Shown here: piece by piece, positions 49,234 to 60,149 of the stretch
Position numbering within the stretch: position 1 is the first letter of the stretch
How the letters are laid out: every line of letters starts with the position of its first letter
Source: Agriotes lineatus
Lineage: Eukaryota; Arthropoda; Insecta; Coleoptera; Elateridae
Length of the DNA stretch: 64,000 bases
Direction of reading: 5' to 3'
Assembly (NCBI GenBank): GCA_940337035.1
Contig: CALNHX010002958.1
Coordinates: forward strand, 98,591 to 162,590
Program-made: the position numbers and the translations under genes
Notes under the pieces: model-generated
What the model was told of the DNA's origin: nothing
The model's database searches: none
What the model saw: the letters and a program-made list of their open reading frames with translations, nothing else

Positions 49234-49418
49234 CGGGAACTATATACGGGATGAGTAAAATTTTAATCTTCGGGAACTATATACAGGGTGAGTAAAATTT
49301 TAATCTTCGGAAACTATATACAGGGTGAGTAAAATTTTAATCTTCGGAAACTATATACAGGGTGAGTAAAATTTTAATCTTCGGAAACTATATACAGGGT
49401 GAGTAAAATTTTTACTCT
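49234..49418. repeat. 37-bp tandem repeat, 5 copies
   Basis: CGGRAACTATATACAGGGTG plus AGTAAAATTTTAATCTT repeats at 49234, 49271, 49308, 49345 and 49382. The CAGGGTGAG core echoes the MITE ends outside the element. Confidence 0.93.
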
Positions 49419-50256
49419 CAATTTTGGCCTAGTCGAATACAGAGGTTGCGGTTTCAACTTATATTCTGTCGGCGGAGAAATATGCATATGCGATACACAC
49501 ATTTATTTTACAGGACAGGGCGGCGATCGCGGTTTCGATCTACAGGTCTTTCAGGACCTCATACATTCCGGAATCATGTTTTCCTGGTAATGTCCTGGAT
49601 GCCATTTCATATGGTGCATTCTATTGCACAAAAATGTACACTCTACGGAGGGAACGCGCGCTTCTTACAGGCACTGGGGCGAAATGCTACGTTCCAGGAG
49701 TGCACACAAACTCACGTTACAGGCGGTTGCAAAACTGCGGTCTCAGTTTGCAATTCGGCCAACTTTCACACATTCAAATGTTCGAACCTTTAAAATTCAA
49801 ATTCTGGAGCCGGTACAGTCGCGGTTTCGACCTTCAATTATTCCGGGATTCTCTCAGAAACAACTAGGTTTGAGGATAACCTATAAATACTGGGGAAATT
49901 GTAGAGGCTGCGGAGACCAGCATACAATTTCCAAAAAAAAAACGGTGCACAGGATCGCTCTGGGACGCATTCTAAACTTACGCTCTCTGGAAATTTCGCA
50001 TACAATTTCGGGCAAACGGTGGACGGTATTCTCGTAAACACATTCTCGCCTTCGAGCTTCGACTATTCATCTACGATCTCCTGTCATTATCCGGTTTTAC
50101 GGTGGCAGAAGCACGCTCCAAAAGGGAGATAACAGGGATAGCACTAGCAAACATTCTGGCATTCTAGCATTCACACTTACATTCATTAATTTGCAGGCGC
50201 ACCAGGTGCTTACACGGATACCTGCAGATATTCCGGCGGACGAGACATCAGGGTTG

Positions 50257-50400
50257 TCTCGGACGGACTGTGGACTACAGATTTCTTCGGACGGGAAATC
50301 GGAATTGTCTCGGACGGACTGCTAACTACGGATTCTACGGACGGGACATCATCGGGATTGTCTCGGACGGACTGCGGACTACGGATTTCTTCTCCTGGAA
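50257..50400. repeat. ~52-bp tandem repeat, ~3 copies
   Basis: TCTCGGACGGACTG recurs at 50257, 50308 and 50361, with GGACTACGGATTTCTTC and GACGGGACATC segments between. A partial unit precedes it. Confidence 0.85.
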
Positions 50401-50815
50401 TTCTTCTGGCATTGCAGAAGACGATACTACGCGGGCGGTCCGTAGTATTGTCGGCAATTTAGCTAAGGCACCTCGGGGACGCAAAATCCCGTACCAGCAG
50501 TGAATCCGCTGGTCCTTGAGAGTAGGAGAAGGATTTTCTGGACTGGACGGGATCTCGGAAAGATCTTATCTGGAACGGACAGGACCTGGACGGGGATCTA
50601 GGAATTCTAGACTGGAACATCTCGGTTTCTGGGCTCTGGTAGATTCCCCTGGACGGCTAGGCTGTAACAGGTTTTGTACATTATTTAAATTACAACAAAA
50701 TTTATTGGTTCGGTATTTTCTAGCTTTTGCCTCTGGCGCCAATCTAGCGGACAAGAATGGGTATTTGATACTTATGTATGTGTGTCTGAATTCACGTTCC
50801 TGCTCCGGGCGCCAT

Positions 50816-52291
50816 TGTAACACCTGGACCCTTCTTTTTAAGGGATTAATTATTAATTTACCTCGGATACGCTTATTAGTCGGAAACAGAGTTCAAACAC
50901 GCTTTTCAGCCACCATACGAAGTTAACAAATACTCAAACAGAATTTCATATATACACTTTTATTTTTTATAACTATGTACAAAATAATAAAGCAGGAATT
51001 AACGAAAATAAAGGATTTCCCATCAGTTTGACAAATGATTAATTACAATAACGGCACGAGCTGCCCCTTCGCATGCCGCAACCAAATTCGCAGGCGGATG
51101 AAAATTTACGTCGACGGCTGGAGTAGCTCTCTTTGGGTTGCTCGGGCTTCTTCGCTGTTTTGGCACATACGTGGACCCGCGCAGTGGCTGCGCCGCAGGA
51201 GTTAGCTGTCAAAGTTCTCGCCTCATGTTTCTGTAAACAATCTACAAATTAAATCTATTAATACACTTTTTTCACCCTTTCCGGTGACGAGAATAGGTTT
51301 AATTGGAGCCCCGGGAAGGGTGCCGTGCAGTGGCGTGATCACGGGATGATTTATCCAAGCCCCGTGGTTCTCGTAAATATGTTTGTGGAAGCCTGCACGT
51401 TCCTGATATCTTTGAGACCGACGGCGTGCCGCAATTTAGCAACAAATAACAGGTAAATTTACATTTACTTTGCAAGAGTGATATGTTTCTAGTCGGCCGG
51501 CTGAATGCCTAATTTTGCAATGTAACGGTAGCCAACGTTTATGAATTTACAGGAGTCTCTGCGTACTCGCAAGTTGATATTTGCGGCCGGCGTAAAGATT
51601 CTAGTCGAGCGGTGCAGGCACTCGATTTCAAAGCGGCTCAAAATGTATCGGGGTTTTATTTAATTAGGGCCATATATTTCGGCTGGGGAGAATTGATGAC
51701 ATCTAGATATTTATTTTGACAAAGCCACTAGGTCAACCCACGTAAGACAGAGGACATTCAGGCGGATTTTCACCACTGAGTCGAATTCTGTTTAGTGGTG
51801 ACTGCGAGATGTTTCTCAAAATAATTCACTAGGTCAAATCTACTCTCGGGGAAGTTAACTAATTAATAAGTTGTTGACATCCAGGCGGATTCTCACCACT
51901 GGGTCGAAACAACTTATTATCTAGCTTGCTAAGTGCGGTCTAGCGGGTTCTCCTGAAGGGAGCTGGTGCTAGCAGGAAGAATCTCTCTTGAATGCCGGAT
52001 GGGGATTGGGGATCTGGGACTGGGGAAATCGGTCTGGAAGGTCTCGGAGTCGGAAGGGAAAGTCTCGTGGAAATCTCCTTTTAAATACGCTCTGTAACTG
52101 GTTTTATATGCTGCGCCAAAGCCATGAGGAGGGGATTCTGCGCGCGTTTAACCTTTGTTTCGATGCCCGGGCGGGCTTATCGGTTCGGTACAGGTGGAGG
52201 GTCTTGATAACGCTACGTGAGGATGACGAATAAATTTGATCATATTATTTAATATGGATTTTACCAAATTTAAACGGAAGCTAGCGTTACA
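50816..52291 (-). repeat. LTR of element A (5' in element orientation)
   Basis: 1476 bp. It includes the 57-bp segment (GGCACGAGCTGCCCC... to ...ATGAAAATTTAC) missing from its partner. TATA box complement at 52101-52108. It adjoins the primer-binding site at 50815. Confidence 0.93.
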
Positions 52292-52429
52292 AAATGATTG
52301 AGAATATATGCGATTAAATGGAAAACGATCAATAGAAAAGTTATTAATTTTGGTGAGCTCTATAACTGGTTAAACTATTTGCACTCATTTCCATAACACC
52401 CTGTATATAGATATAAAATTCCTATTAAT

Positions 52430-54880
52430 TAATTCAATCGAATTTTTCTATTTTTTAATTTGCTGCATTGCAAAGCAATATCTTTAATATCGACTAAGTC
52501 AGAAATGTCCTTTTCAGTAGACAAGCTCATAAGATAGTCAAGTCGCTCATTACTCATAGCCGAACGCCCAATATTTTTAATATATTTTAACAGACTAAAT
52601 TTTCGCTCATTAGTTGCAACTGAATATCCAGCTGTTAAAATTAGCTGGCATAGGCGAAATGCAACTTTTCCGCTACTACCATAACTTTTTGCATTGTATC
52701 GACATCACTTTTAATACATAAGTCAAACAGAACTTCCAGTTCAGATAACAAGGCATATATATCAGGTCTGTGTTGTGGAGGAAATAAATCAAGAACTAGT
52801 GTTACATTAGAAATATTAATATTATTTTTTGAGTAGAGAAGAAAATAGCTTAGAAAATCCTGAAATATTTTTTAGTACAGTTGCCAAATTATTTTGAAGA
52901 AAGTTTATTAAAATATCTAACACCAAATAAAATTCTCTTCTATAGAAACTATTTATAGTAAAATCACTTTGAGTATCTCTATTATCGTCAACTTTTTTTG
53001 GTTTTAATCGTAGTCGATGGTGTCGATTGAAGTCTTCTAGAGGAGATACGCCTAACTTTTCAGAAAAAACTTTTGAGCATCATCCCGAATTCGTTGAAGA
53101 ACAGCTGTAGTCGAGGAAACTATTTCCACTACATCCAAAATATTCAAGTCATCTTTTTCTAAAGTTACAGTAATAATTTTCATTTTATAAAATATTACTT
53201 TAAAAAAATTCAATGTAGCTATAAAATCAAAAGCTAGTAAACGCTTATATAAGCCTATTGCAATTGCCCTACTTTTAGCATCTATACTTATGTCAATACC
53301 AATAACTTGCAGAACTTCAATTATAGCTTCAAAAGATACGGTTACTGCTTTAATGCTTTCGGCTCTAGCGTTCTTGATAAATTTTTTAAAGAAAGTGAAT
53401 TCTCAATTTTATCAAGTTTTTCTTTAAGGCGCTGAAACCTCTTTGTACTGGAAGAGAAAAACACATATAATTCTTCTAGTACTTATATTAAATGTTTCAG
53501 CTATAATGGCACTAGCCTCGGAGCAATGCTCAAGGGCGGTATTTGTTCGATGCGCTTGGCAAGGAATATACGGTATATTGTAACCAACTAGGTCAGATAA
53601 TTTTTGCTGGGTACCCTTAAATTTACCTGACATCGAAGACGCAAAATCATATGATTGAAAAGACAATTTTGTTATATCAATGGTACAATGTGTCAAGCAC
53701 CTTAAAATATCATTTGCTGTAACTTCACCAGTTTTGTCTGTTGCCTCTAGAATAGAAAGCAAACGCTCTTCTGGTGTAACACTATAGTTTACAGGTCTAG
53801 CAACTACGGATAACATACCTTTATTGGATGAATCCAGAGTGTGATCGGCCATAACTGTGAAAAATGGAGCAATATTAATTTCCTTTACAATTTGTTTTTG
53901 CACTTCTTTTCCTAAGAGTTCTATAAATTCATTTTGAGATACTGCGCTTAAGTACGTTGTACGGCCGCAATTTTGAATCGTCTAACCACTTTTTCAGTAT
54001 TGTATTATGGCGAGATATATGCTTAATGATCTGTACAAAATTTCCGTTTTCATTGTCATGCCCACGGAATGCCATGCCTTGTTTTGCCATAGTCCTGCAA
54101 GTATCCAGTATAATTTCGATCACCTTTGAATTCTGGTTAAGTATACGTTGCTCTTCAATAATAAGATTTCTTTTTTCACGATCAAAAAGAATATCAACAT
54201 GCTGGGATGTTTTCAAAAAATTACAATAATCCAACAAAGCTGACTTATGAGCTAGAGAATTAAAGTGTTGCTGAAGTTTTCCGGCTTTATTTGCTCCTGC
54301 ACTTTTCATTTTCCTCCAATTTCGGACACCATCTTTTATTCATGAAGATTCAGACTTATCCCTCCCAGGGCCATTAGGAAAAACAAAACAAATGAAGCAA
54401 TATGCTGAATCGGTTATAATACTATACTCTAAAAATTCGAAATCTTTGTACCAATGTGGATTGAATCTGTTATGGCCGTTGCTAGGAAATAAACTTAAAT
54501 GTGGTTGATGTGGACCTAAGTGTATGAGATAATTTCTTTCTTCCGTGGATTTTACTGCCGTAATCCAGAATCATGCTCCACACGCACATTTTCTGTGAAT
54601 TTATCGTCAACTTTCAGGCCAGAATTATTTTCTTTTAAGTTTTTGAAATAAGTCCGACATAGATTGGTTAAGTATTTGCTGCCCTCCGTTATTCGATCGG
54701 CTACTTCACTGATTTCGACAACGGAAAAGTATTCTTGAACAATTTCCCTATTTTTTGTTTTATCTAATATGTTTTTTGCTTCGTTTAGATTTTCCACTAC
54801 GAACGCTAGTTTCCCTACGCATTCTAACCACAATGACGAAAGATCTCTATTAATTGGAACATCGTCTTCTTCCACTGTGA
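52430..54880 (-). pseudogene. hAT transposase (TTF/ZMYM1-like), broken
   Basis: Read on the minus strand from 54875. An acidic N-terminal part (54875-54552) is followed by a TTF-type zinc-finger region around 54540-54330 (NPHWYKDFEFLEYS, SAYCFICFVFPNG). The DUF4371-like part (54309-53929) comes next, then the catalytic RNase H-like core (53903-53424) with MADHTLDSSNKGMLSV, matching the usual first catalytic Asp block, and SYDFASSMSGKFKGTQQKL. IPCQAHRTNTALEHCSEAS follows. Past ~53420 the frame is broken but continues to a recognisable hAT dimerisation tail (ATNERKFSLLKYIKN, MSNERLDYLMSLSTE) ending near 52440. At least two frameshifts and internal stops exist. The protein would cut and move the host hAT element; this copy cannot be made whole. 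Confidence 0.85.
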
Positions 54881-55225
54881 CCTTGCTAATTATTGTTAAG
54901 TCGGCTTGCTAATCTGAAAAAAAAATAAATATTGATATGATAGTGACTAATATACTATTATAATTGTAAATATAATATAACTAATTAATACATAAAGTTC
55001 ACCACACAACTATTTTTAGAATCTTGATGCAATCAAATTTTGACTGATTAATTATTTATTTCTGGGTTCGCCAATTGAGAATGTTATTTACGGTAGTTCG
55101 CCCTTTATTTATAATACATCCATCTGATAATGAATAATACGCTAGTTCAATTAAAACATGAAACTCAAATCTCGAGCCTTGGGTTACTAATTTGTTAATT
55201 TTAAAAGTTGAACAGTACGCCACTG

Positions 55226-56235
55226 CAAATATGAACTTGAACTTATATTTGAAACGCACTGCGCAGATGCTACTAATCTGTCAGATATTCTGGCCCAAAT
55301 AATTCAAACTACGCTGTCAGTTCGCGTGTGAAATGATTTATCAAAGGAATTTAATGAACAAATTTATCAGGTAAGTTTTTAAATAATTGCGCCTTCAATC
55401 GGCGTCACTATACTCATTTGTTTTTCAGGTCGAAAACCTCGCCTTGATTGTTTAAGGACGCTAATCCTGCATTTGTTTATTCTAACCTCCAAATGGCATC
55501 TTAAATTACAATTTTTGAAAATCTGACTGCTCATGGACACGAAATTCAATAGAAATCTGGTTCTGCAGCTCGGGTTCTAGGTATGCTTACTCGTTTCAAC
55601 CCTCTAGCGCCGATTAAATTGGTTCAATACACTATCCTCAAATTTGCAGGTTCGGAGCTGGTCTCGGAAGCCCTCTATGATGCACCTCGCTGGAATCTTC
55701 ACCCCCGGGATGCTCAAACTGCTTTTGCGGAGCTGCTGGAACACCCTTGTAGGCTCAGGACTCCCCACAAAGCTGTAAACTGCTGCCGCGGGAACTGCGA
55801 TCTTGACCCGTTCTTGTCAAAGTGGTAGCCGAAAAGAAAACAATTTTATGCTTGCGATTTTGCCACCTTCATTTGTGTAGATGCACCATGAACTTCTCAA
55901 TCTAATGGTACACTTTATTTTATTGTAAGAAAATGGTAAATATTAAAATTCTTTAATTAAAGTAGGAGTAAAGCTCAATATGTCATTTACAAAATTTATT
56001 CAATTGTTGGCTGCCCTCGGTCGCTATTAACAAAACACAATCTAATCTTTTAAAGTAGGAAGTAAGCTAAGTTCAATGATGCTACTTATAAATTCAAATT
56101 GGCCTTATGCTATATTATTTACAATATTATAAATCTTAAATTAATTGTCTTTTGAATTTCTGATTTTTTATAGTCTTAAAGCGCCACTCACTTCATTTTA
56201 TTATACTTAACTGCCCGTTTTTGTCACTACACTGA
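55226..56235. other. Unassigned region with a GC-richer island and splice-like signals
   Basis: Around 55370 ATCAGGTAAGTTTTT resembles a 5' splice site; TTGTTTTTCAGGTCG near 55420 and CAAATTTGCAGGTTCGG near 55646 resemble 3' splice sites. From ~55646 to 55828 a plus frame (GSELVSEALYDAPRWNLHPR... to a TAG) sits in noticeably more GC-rich DNA than its surroundings. I do not recognise the protein. It is the best candidate here for an exon not derived from a known mobile element, but the evidence is weak. Confidence 0.35.
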
Positions 56236-56953
56236 TTCGTTTTTAAACACCACTATTGCTTTATATCAAACAAATACCCCAATCTGACTGAGCAAAGTAT
56301 CTTGGAATCCATCTAGACAAGAAACTAACCTGGAAAACTCAAATATGGGCAAAGCGTAAGCAATTGGGCCTGAAACTTCAAAAAATGTACTTGCTGATTG
56401 GGAGAAAATCACAACTCTCTTTAAACAGTAAGATACTCCTTTACAAAACGATGGTAAAACCAATATGGGCGTACGGTATCCAACTATGGGGTACAGCCAG
56501 TACATCCAACATCGAAATAATTCCACGTTTCCAATCCAAGACACTCAGAGCCATAACAAACGCACCATGGTACGTCACCAATGCAACAATAACGCACGAC
56601 CTCGCAATACCTACCATCAACAAAGAAATAAAAAAAAATACTGTGAATTATAGTGATAGAATCAGTGTTCATCCTAACATACTAGTGGAGCGCATGATAG
56701 AAGATGCCAATGATGTGCAACCGCGACTAAAAAGGTTTAAACCGATCGACTTGCCACACAGATTTTAACATTAGTGACTATATTCAAACTGCACATTACT
56801 TAGTGTACATAAAACTAGTATTAAGATTAATATAGGAGTGTTATCAATGGATACACATTCTCCATGCTTGTAACTTATTATGTAAGTCAAAACAACTATT
56901 GATTGTCGCTTAGCAACAGATTATAGTGTATAACAAAAAAAAAATAAAAAAAT
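56236..56953 (+). pseudogene. Jockey-like retrotransposon 3' end with poly-A tail
   Basis: A plus frame (with one stop at ~56290) gives KYLGIHLDKKLTW, MVKPIWAYGIQLWG and RAITNAPWYVTN, the C-terminal blocks of Jockey-clade reverse transcriptases. It ends in RFKPIDLPHRF at 56768. About 165 bp of 3' untranslated sequence lead to an A-rich tail (56932-56953). It is 5' truncated and related to, but different from, the element at 26856-28835. Confidence 0.85.
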
Positions 56954-58089
56954 TGTACTCGAAAATAAATAAATACAGTACTTACACCTTATCACATTTC
57001 TTTTTATACATTTTATGAGATAGCAAAAAGGTATAAGTTGACATACCTATAGCTTTTTGCAATTTCTCAGAATATATTTTTTGTAATAACTAATTACTAT
57101 GACAAAACAGCATAAGTAGACATAAACAAGAATCTGTGGCTTCGAATTCGAAGAGGGTCTCGTTTGGTAGATATCAGTATCACTTTTTACTTACTGTGTG
57201 CATACGCTTTTGCTACCATATTCACATAATAACCAGGCGATGTAAAAGGTCGCATATTTGACTAATATTTAGACAGACAGGGTGAACAAAAAGGTGTGCC
57301 CATAATTTTAGAAGTAGATAGAACACTTACAAGGTAATTATGTGGGAAATATTAATGAACTTGCCGTTATCTGATACGGCTAGTTCTGGTTTATCCACTG
57401 GCCTAGGGAGCGTACTGCTTTCTTTTATCTAATTCTAAGAGAGCATTATTTCTTTGAACAAATTCTCCTTAAGGTAAAACATCAATCACATCATAGTATC
57501 AAAATTGTTAGATTCAAAATGTAAAAATGAAATACCTACCTTAATAAAGTGATGATATCATGGTGATATATTAATATGTTAATTAAAACAATATAGTTTT
57601 GTATAATATCACTTTATTTTCACCTTTAGTGAATGTAGTTTGTCTTCTTCAAACATTTATGTACAATAGTAACTGATTAATGATTAAACAAAACCGTTTT
57701 ATAGATTTAATAGATTAATATAGCGAGCATTCAATGGATAAATCATTTGAAGAAGGAAAAACAGAACTATTTGACATGCTTCAATTTAAAACTACACTAC
57801 ACATGTGACATTCTAACGGTACTGCAAATTATTTTTTAATTGAACTATCTTTATTAGCAGTAATACATTATATTCGTTTATTTTTACCGGAAATTGTGAG
57901 AAGCTATCAGCAATTACTTATTGCGACAAAATGTTTAGAACGGCAAAGACCAGGAGTGGAAATCTTCAGGAGCAATAAGCAAGAATACATATCGCAATTA
58001 GAATTACCGGCAAATAATTCAAAGCGGAGTAAGACATATTATGGATACGTGTTATGTAATATAATTACAAATAAGTAGTCAAAAATGTC
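56954..58089. other. No recognisable feature
   Basis: AT-rich. A 60-codon plus frame at 57896-58078 resembles nothing known to me. Confidence 0.45.
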
Positions 58090-58314
58090 ACAGATTGCGG
58101 CAGGCAACTAGAATCCTAACAAAAGCAAGGGGACCTTACATGTGGGCGTAATTGTATTTAAAAAAATTTAAAATCGAATATATACCTTGTATTTATAATG
58201 ATCCTAACTACCTACCGCTATCGTACATTGATTGTTCGTTTGTTAAACACAATTACGGCCACATGTAAGATCCCCTTGCTTTTGCTATGGTCCTAGTTGC
58301 CTGCTGCAATCTGT
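58090..58314. mobile_element. 225-bp MITE with ~65-bp inverted ends
   Basis: The left end ACAGATTGCGGCAGGCAACT, with CAAGGGGACCTTACATGTGG, is inverted at the right as CCACATGTAAGATCCCCTTG and AGTTGCCTGCTGCAATCTGT. No coding frame. No clear target duplication. Confidence 0.85.
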
Positions 58315-58744
58315 ATAACGAATGTTATAAATGCAAGTGGTTGGGGATTGGTTAAAAGTACTCAAATAGAGTTGAATGATTAGTGGACTGATGTCATTTG
58401 ACAGATGTATGTAATAGTCATAATAATTTATTAACTATTACAGAACGGTCTCAACAAAGAATTTTCGGAGGATAATATGACGTAAAAGTTTGAACGCACG
58501 AGAGCGTGAGTCCATTTTGGCACTTATTGTTTCAACGACACTGTAACCACTATTATTATTTCTATTGAATGTACATTGCACTAGACAACAAAAACGACCG
58601 CTAAAAGATGTCATTACAATCTGCATTGAAATGCACTCGTAGTATAAGTGCACATATGTTATTTGTTTCCAACAAAAACTAAATGCTATGAAACAGCAAA
58701 AAGGTATAAGTTAACATATAGGTACTGTTATAACATTGCAGCTA
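58315..58744. other. No feature seen
   Basis: AT-rich spacer between the MITE and LTR element B; no convincing frame. Confidence 0.5.
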
Positions 58745-58748
58745 ACTT

Positions 58749-60131
58749 TGTAACGATTCGCCCAGTCGAAACGCGTTTTTGTGAATTAAAATCAATTCGC
58801 GCGTTCCAGCCTAGCGATTTCTACGTTACAAGTTTGAATTTTTCGCACGCGCGGCCGGCTACGTCATCAAGAGATCCATGCTCCACGTATTGCGCTGCTC
58901 CCCCACTTAGAATGGCCAAGGTGGTGGCTTGTTGCACGAAGCACGAAGAAGAGCTATAAAAGCCGCTTCTCGTCCGTTCCAAGGGCACTTCCTTAGCAGA
59001 CTTCATTCATACATTCGTTCATTCCTTCCCTTCATTCCCTTCCTGATCCTGTCCGACCGTTTAAAGAGAGAATTTTACCCGTCCTGTCATTAGTATTTTC
59101 TCGTAGCTACGATCGAACGCGAAGCCTCCAGTCTTGGAAACCGTGTTCCTAGCTAATGTTTAATTGAACTCGTTCCCCGAATAAACAGCTTTAAGAGACG
59201 ATGCCCACGAATGGGAAACCGTTTCGCTGTTTAATCTAACACTTGTGAATATCCTGAACTAATAAATGTTGAAACATCTCCTGGAGGACGCTAGTAAATA
59301 ATTATACCAAAATTTTCTGGAAGACGTATTCGAAACGAGGGTTAAACAACCAGGCCGTTTCATATGTCAATTTGGTATCACTAAATAAATCCAGCGTCCA
59401 ACACAATATTTGCTCGGCCTTGAAGGCCCCTGTAAGATTGCACTTAATTTCTGTTTGACTACAGGTTTGTACTCACCGTTTCAAACATCTTCCTATCGTA
59501 ACACCGGAGAGCGACAGCGCCGCAACGATCTTAACCTATCTTGGGCCGAAGACACGAAGCAGTCCCCCAGGTGGAAAACGTCGACGATAACTTCTCCTCC
59601 GGCCGCAATTCGCACTACCACTTCACAGTATCCCCGAGATTCACAACGCTAGCCCGGTGTCGTAAGGCGAAAAACATAACATATTAGAAATAACCTATAC
59701 TTGCAGCTGCACGCGGTTTTCAACGTCGGACGTGACATTCGAGCGCGAAGGTTGGCTCCACTGCAAATTACTTTGGGCAAAACGTCTCTCCGGCCAGTGG
59801 CGTCCCGTCGATTCCTGCAGAAGGCGGCCAATCGGACCTTCCACACACAGATGCAAAACGGGTTGCCGGCGCGTAAGGAACTGGCAACTGGGTGCGCATC
59901 ATAATTAATTAAATACATTGTAAAATACATTTTATTTGATTTCTTAAGAGCAATACCTATGTTTGTAAATAGTGAAACTTATAATTAAACTGTCTAAAAT
60001 TATCCTGGTACTTGTTTGCTTCTCTCAAAGTGTATATCTGGCTGAACCAAATGATCTCCGACTGATAAGCTACCCGATGGTGATTAATTAAATTCATTGG
60101 CCCTAATTAGCAGAGGACTAGTACCGTTTCA
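58749..60131 (+). repeat. 5' LTR of element B
   Basis: 1383 bp. TATAAAAG at 58955-58962, followed ~30 bp later by GTCCGTTCCAAGG, is a good core promoter. Frames of up to 103 codons in it are not conserved proteins. Confidence 0.94.
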
Positions 60132-60149
60132 TGGCGCCCGAGCAGGCAA
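60132..60149 (+). promoter_or_regulatory. Primer-binding site of element B
   Basis: TGGCGCCCGAGCAGGCAA directly follows the 5' LTR. TGGCGCC is the complement expected of a tRNA 3' end (TGG pairs with CCA); the tRNA species is not certain. Confidence 0.8.

Larger units (their letters stand above)
49098..50815 (-). other. Protein-less interior of element A
   Basis: From the primer-binding site (plus 50799-50814) to the purine tract (plus 49098-49120). Frames of up to 137 codons exist on both strands but match no retroelement protein and are not kept in element B. The PBS-proximal part (TACAAAACCTGTTACAG, AGATAAGATCTTTCCGA, GTACGGGATTTTGCGTCCCC on the minus strand) is clearly shared with element B (60240-60530), suggesting a conserved leader or packaging region. 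Confidence 0.8.
47679..52291 (-). mobile_element. Non-autonomous LTR retrotransposon A (no gag-pol)
   Basis: Two direct repeats of 1.42 and 1.48 kb start TGTAAC and end GTTACA, flanked by AAAT (47675-47678 and 52292-52295). On the minus strand the primer-binding site TGGCGCCCGGAGCAGG sits one base inside the LTR at 50815. The opposite end has the purine-rich CCCGGAGGAACCATCATG next to the other LTR. The 1.7-kb interior has no gag, protease, RT or integrase frame; it holds tandem repeats. This fits a LARD/TRIM-like parasite that uses another element's proteins. Element B at 58749-63197 is a relative with the same plan. Confidence 0.93.
47273..52403. mobile_element. Mariner-type MITE (CAGGGTGT ends) carrying LTR element A
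   Basis: CAGGGTGTTATGGAAATGAG at 47273 is inverted as CTCATTTCCATAACACCCTG ending at 52403; the match continues through TGCAAAT. TA flanks both sides (47271-47272, 52404-52405). Without the 4.6-kb LTR element and its AAAT duplication the unit is ~0.5 kb with no coding frame. CAGGGTGT ends with TA duplication are widespread in insect genomes. Confidence 0.88.
47043..55225 (-). mobile_element. Probable hAT element with transposase, interrupted by a nested insertion
   Basis: The right tip, read on the minus strand, is CAGTGGCGTACTG, a common hAT-type end. The left tip is GAGGGGCGTCGCTA, followed by a run of 16 G at 47072-47087, as often seen near the end of such elements. Without the nested unit at 47273-52403 the element would be ~3.05 kb, the usual size of an autonomous hAT. 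The transposase lies on the minus strand between. No matching 8-bp duplication is visible (CCTTTGAG versus CAAATATG), so the ends are less certain than the transposase. Confidence 0.65.

Noticed and set aside
47043..55225. Large virus-like or Maverick element
   Set aside because: No polymerase, packaging or capsid genes are visible; the length comes from nested insertions.
58821..59930. Small frames repeated at 61887-62996
   Set aside because: LTR sequence of element B present twice. Frames overlap on both strands and none resembles a protein family.
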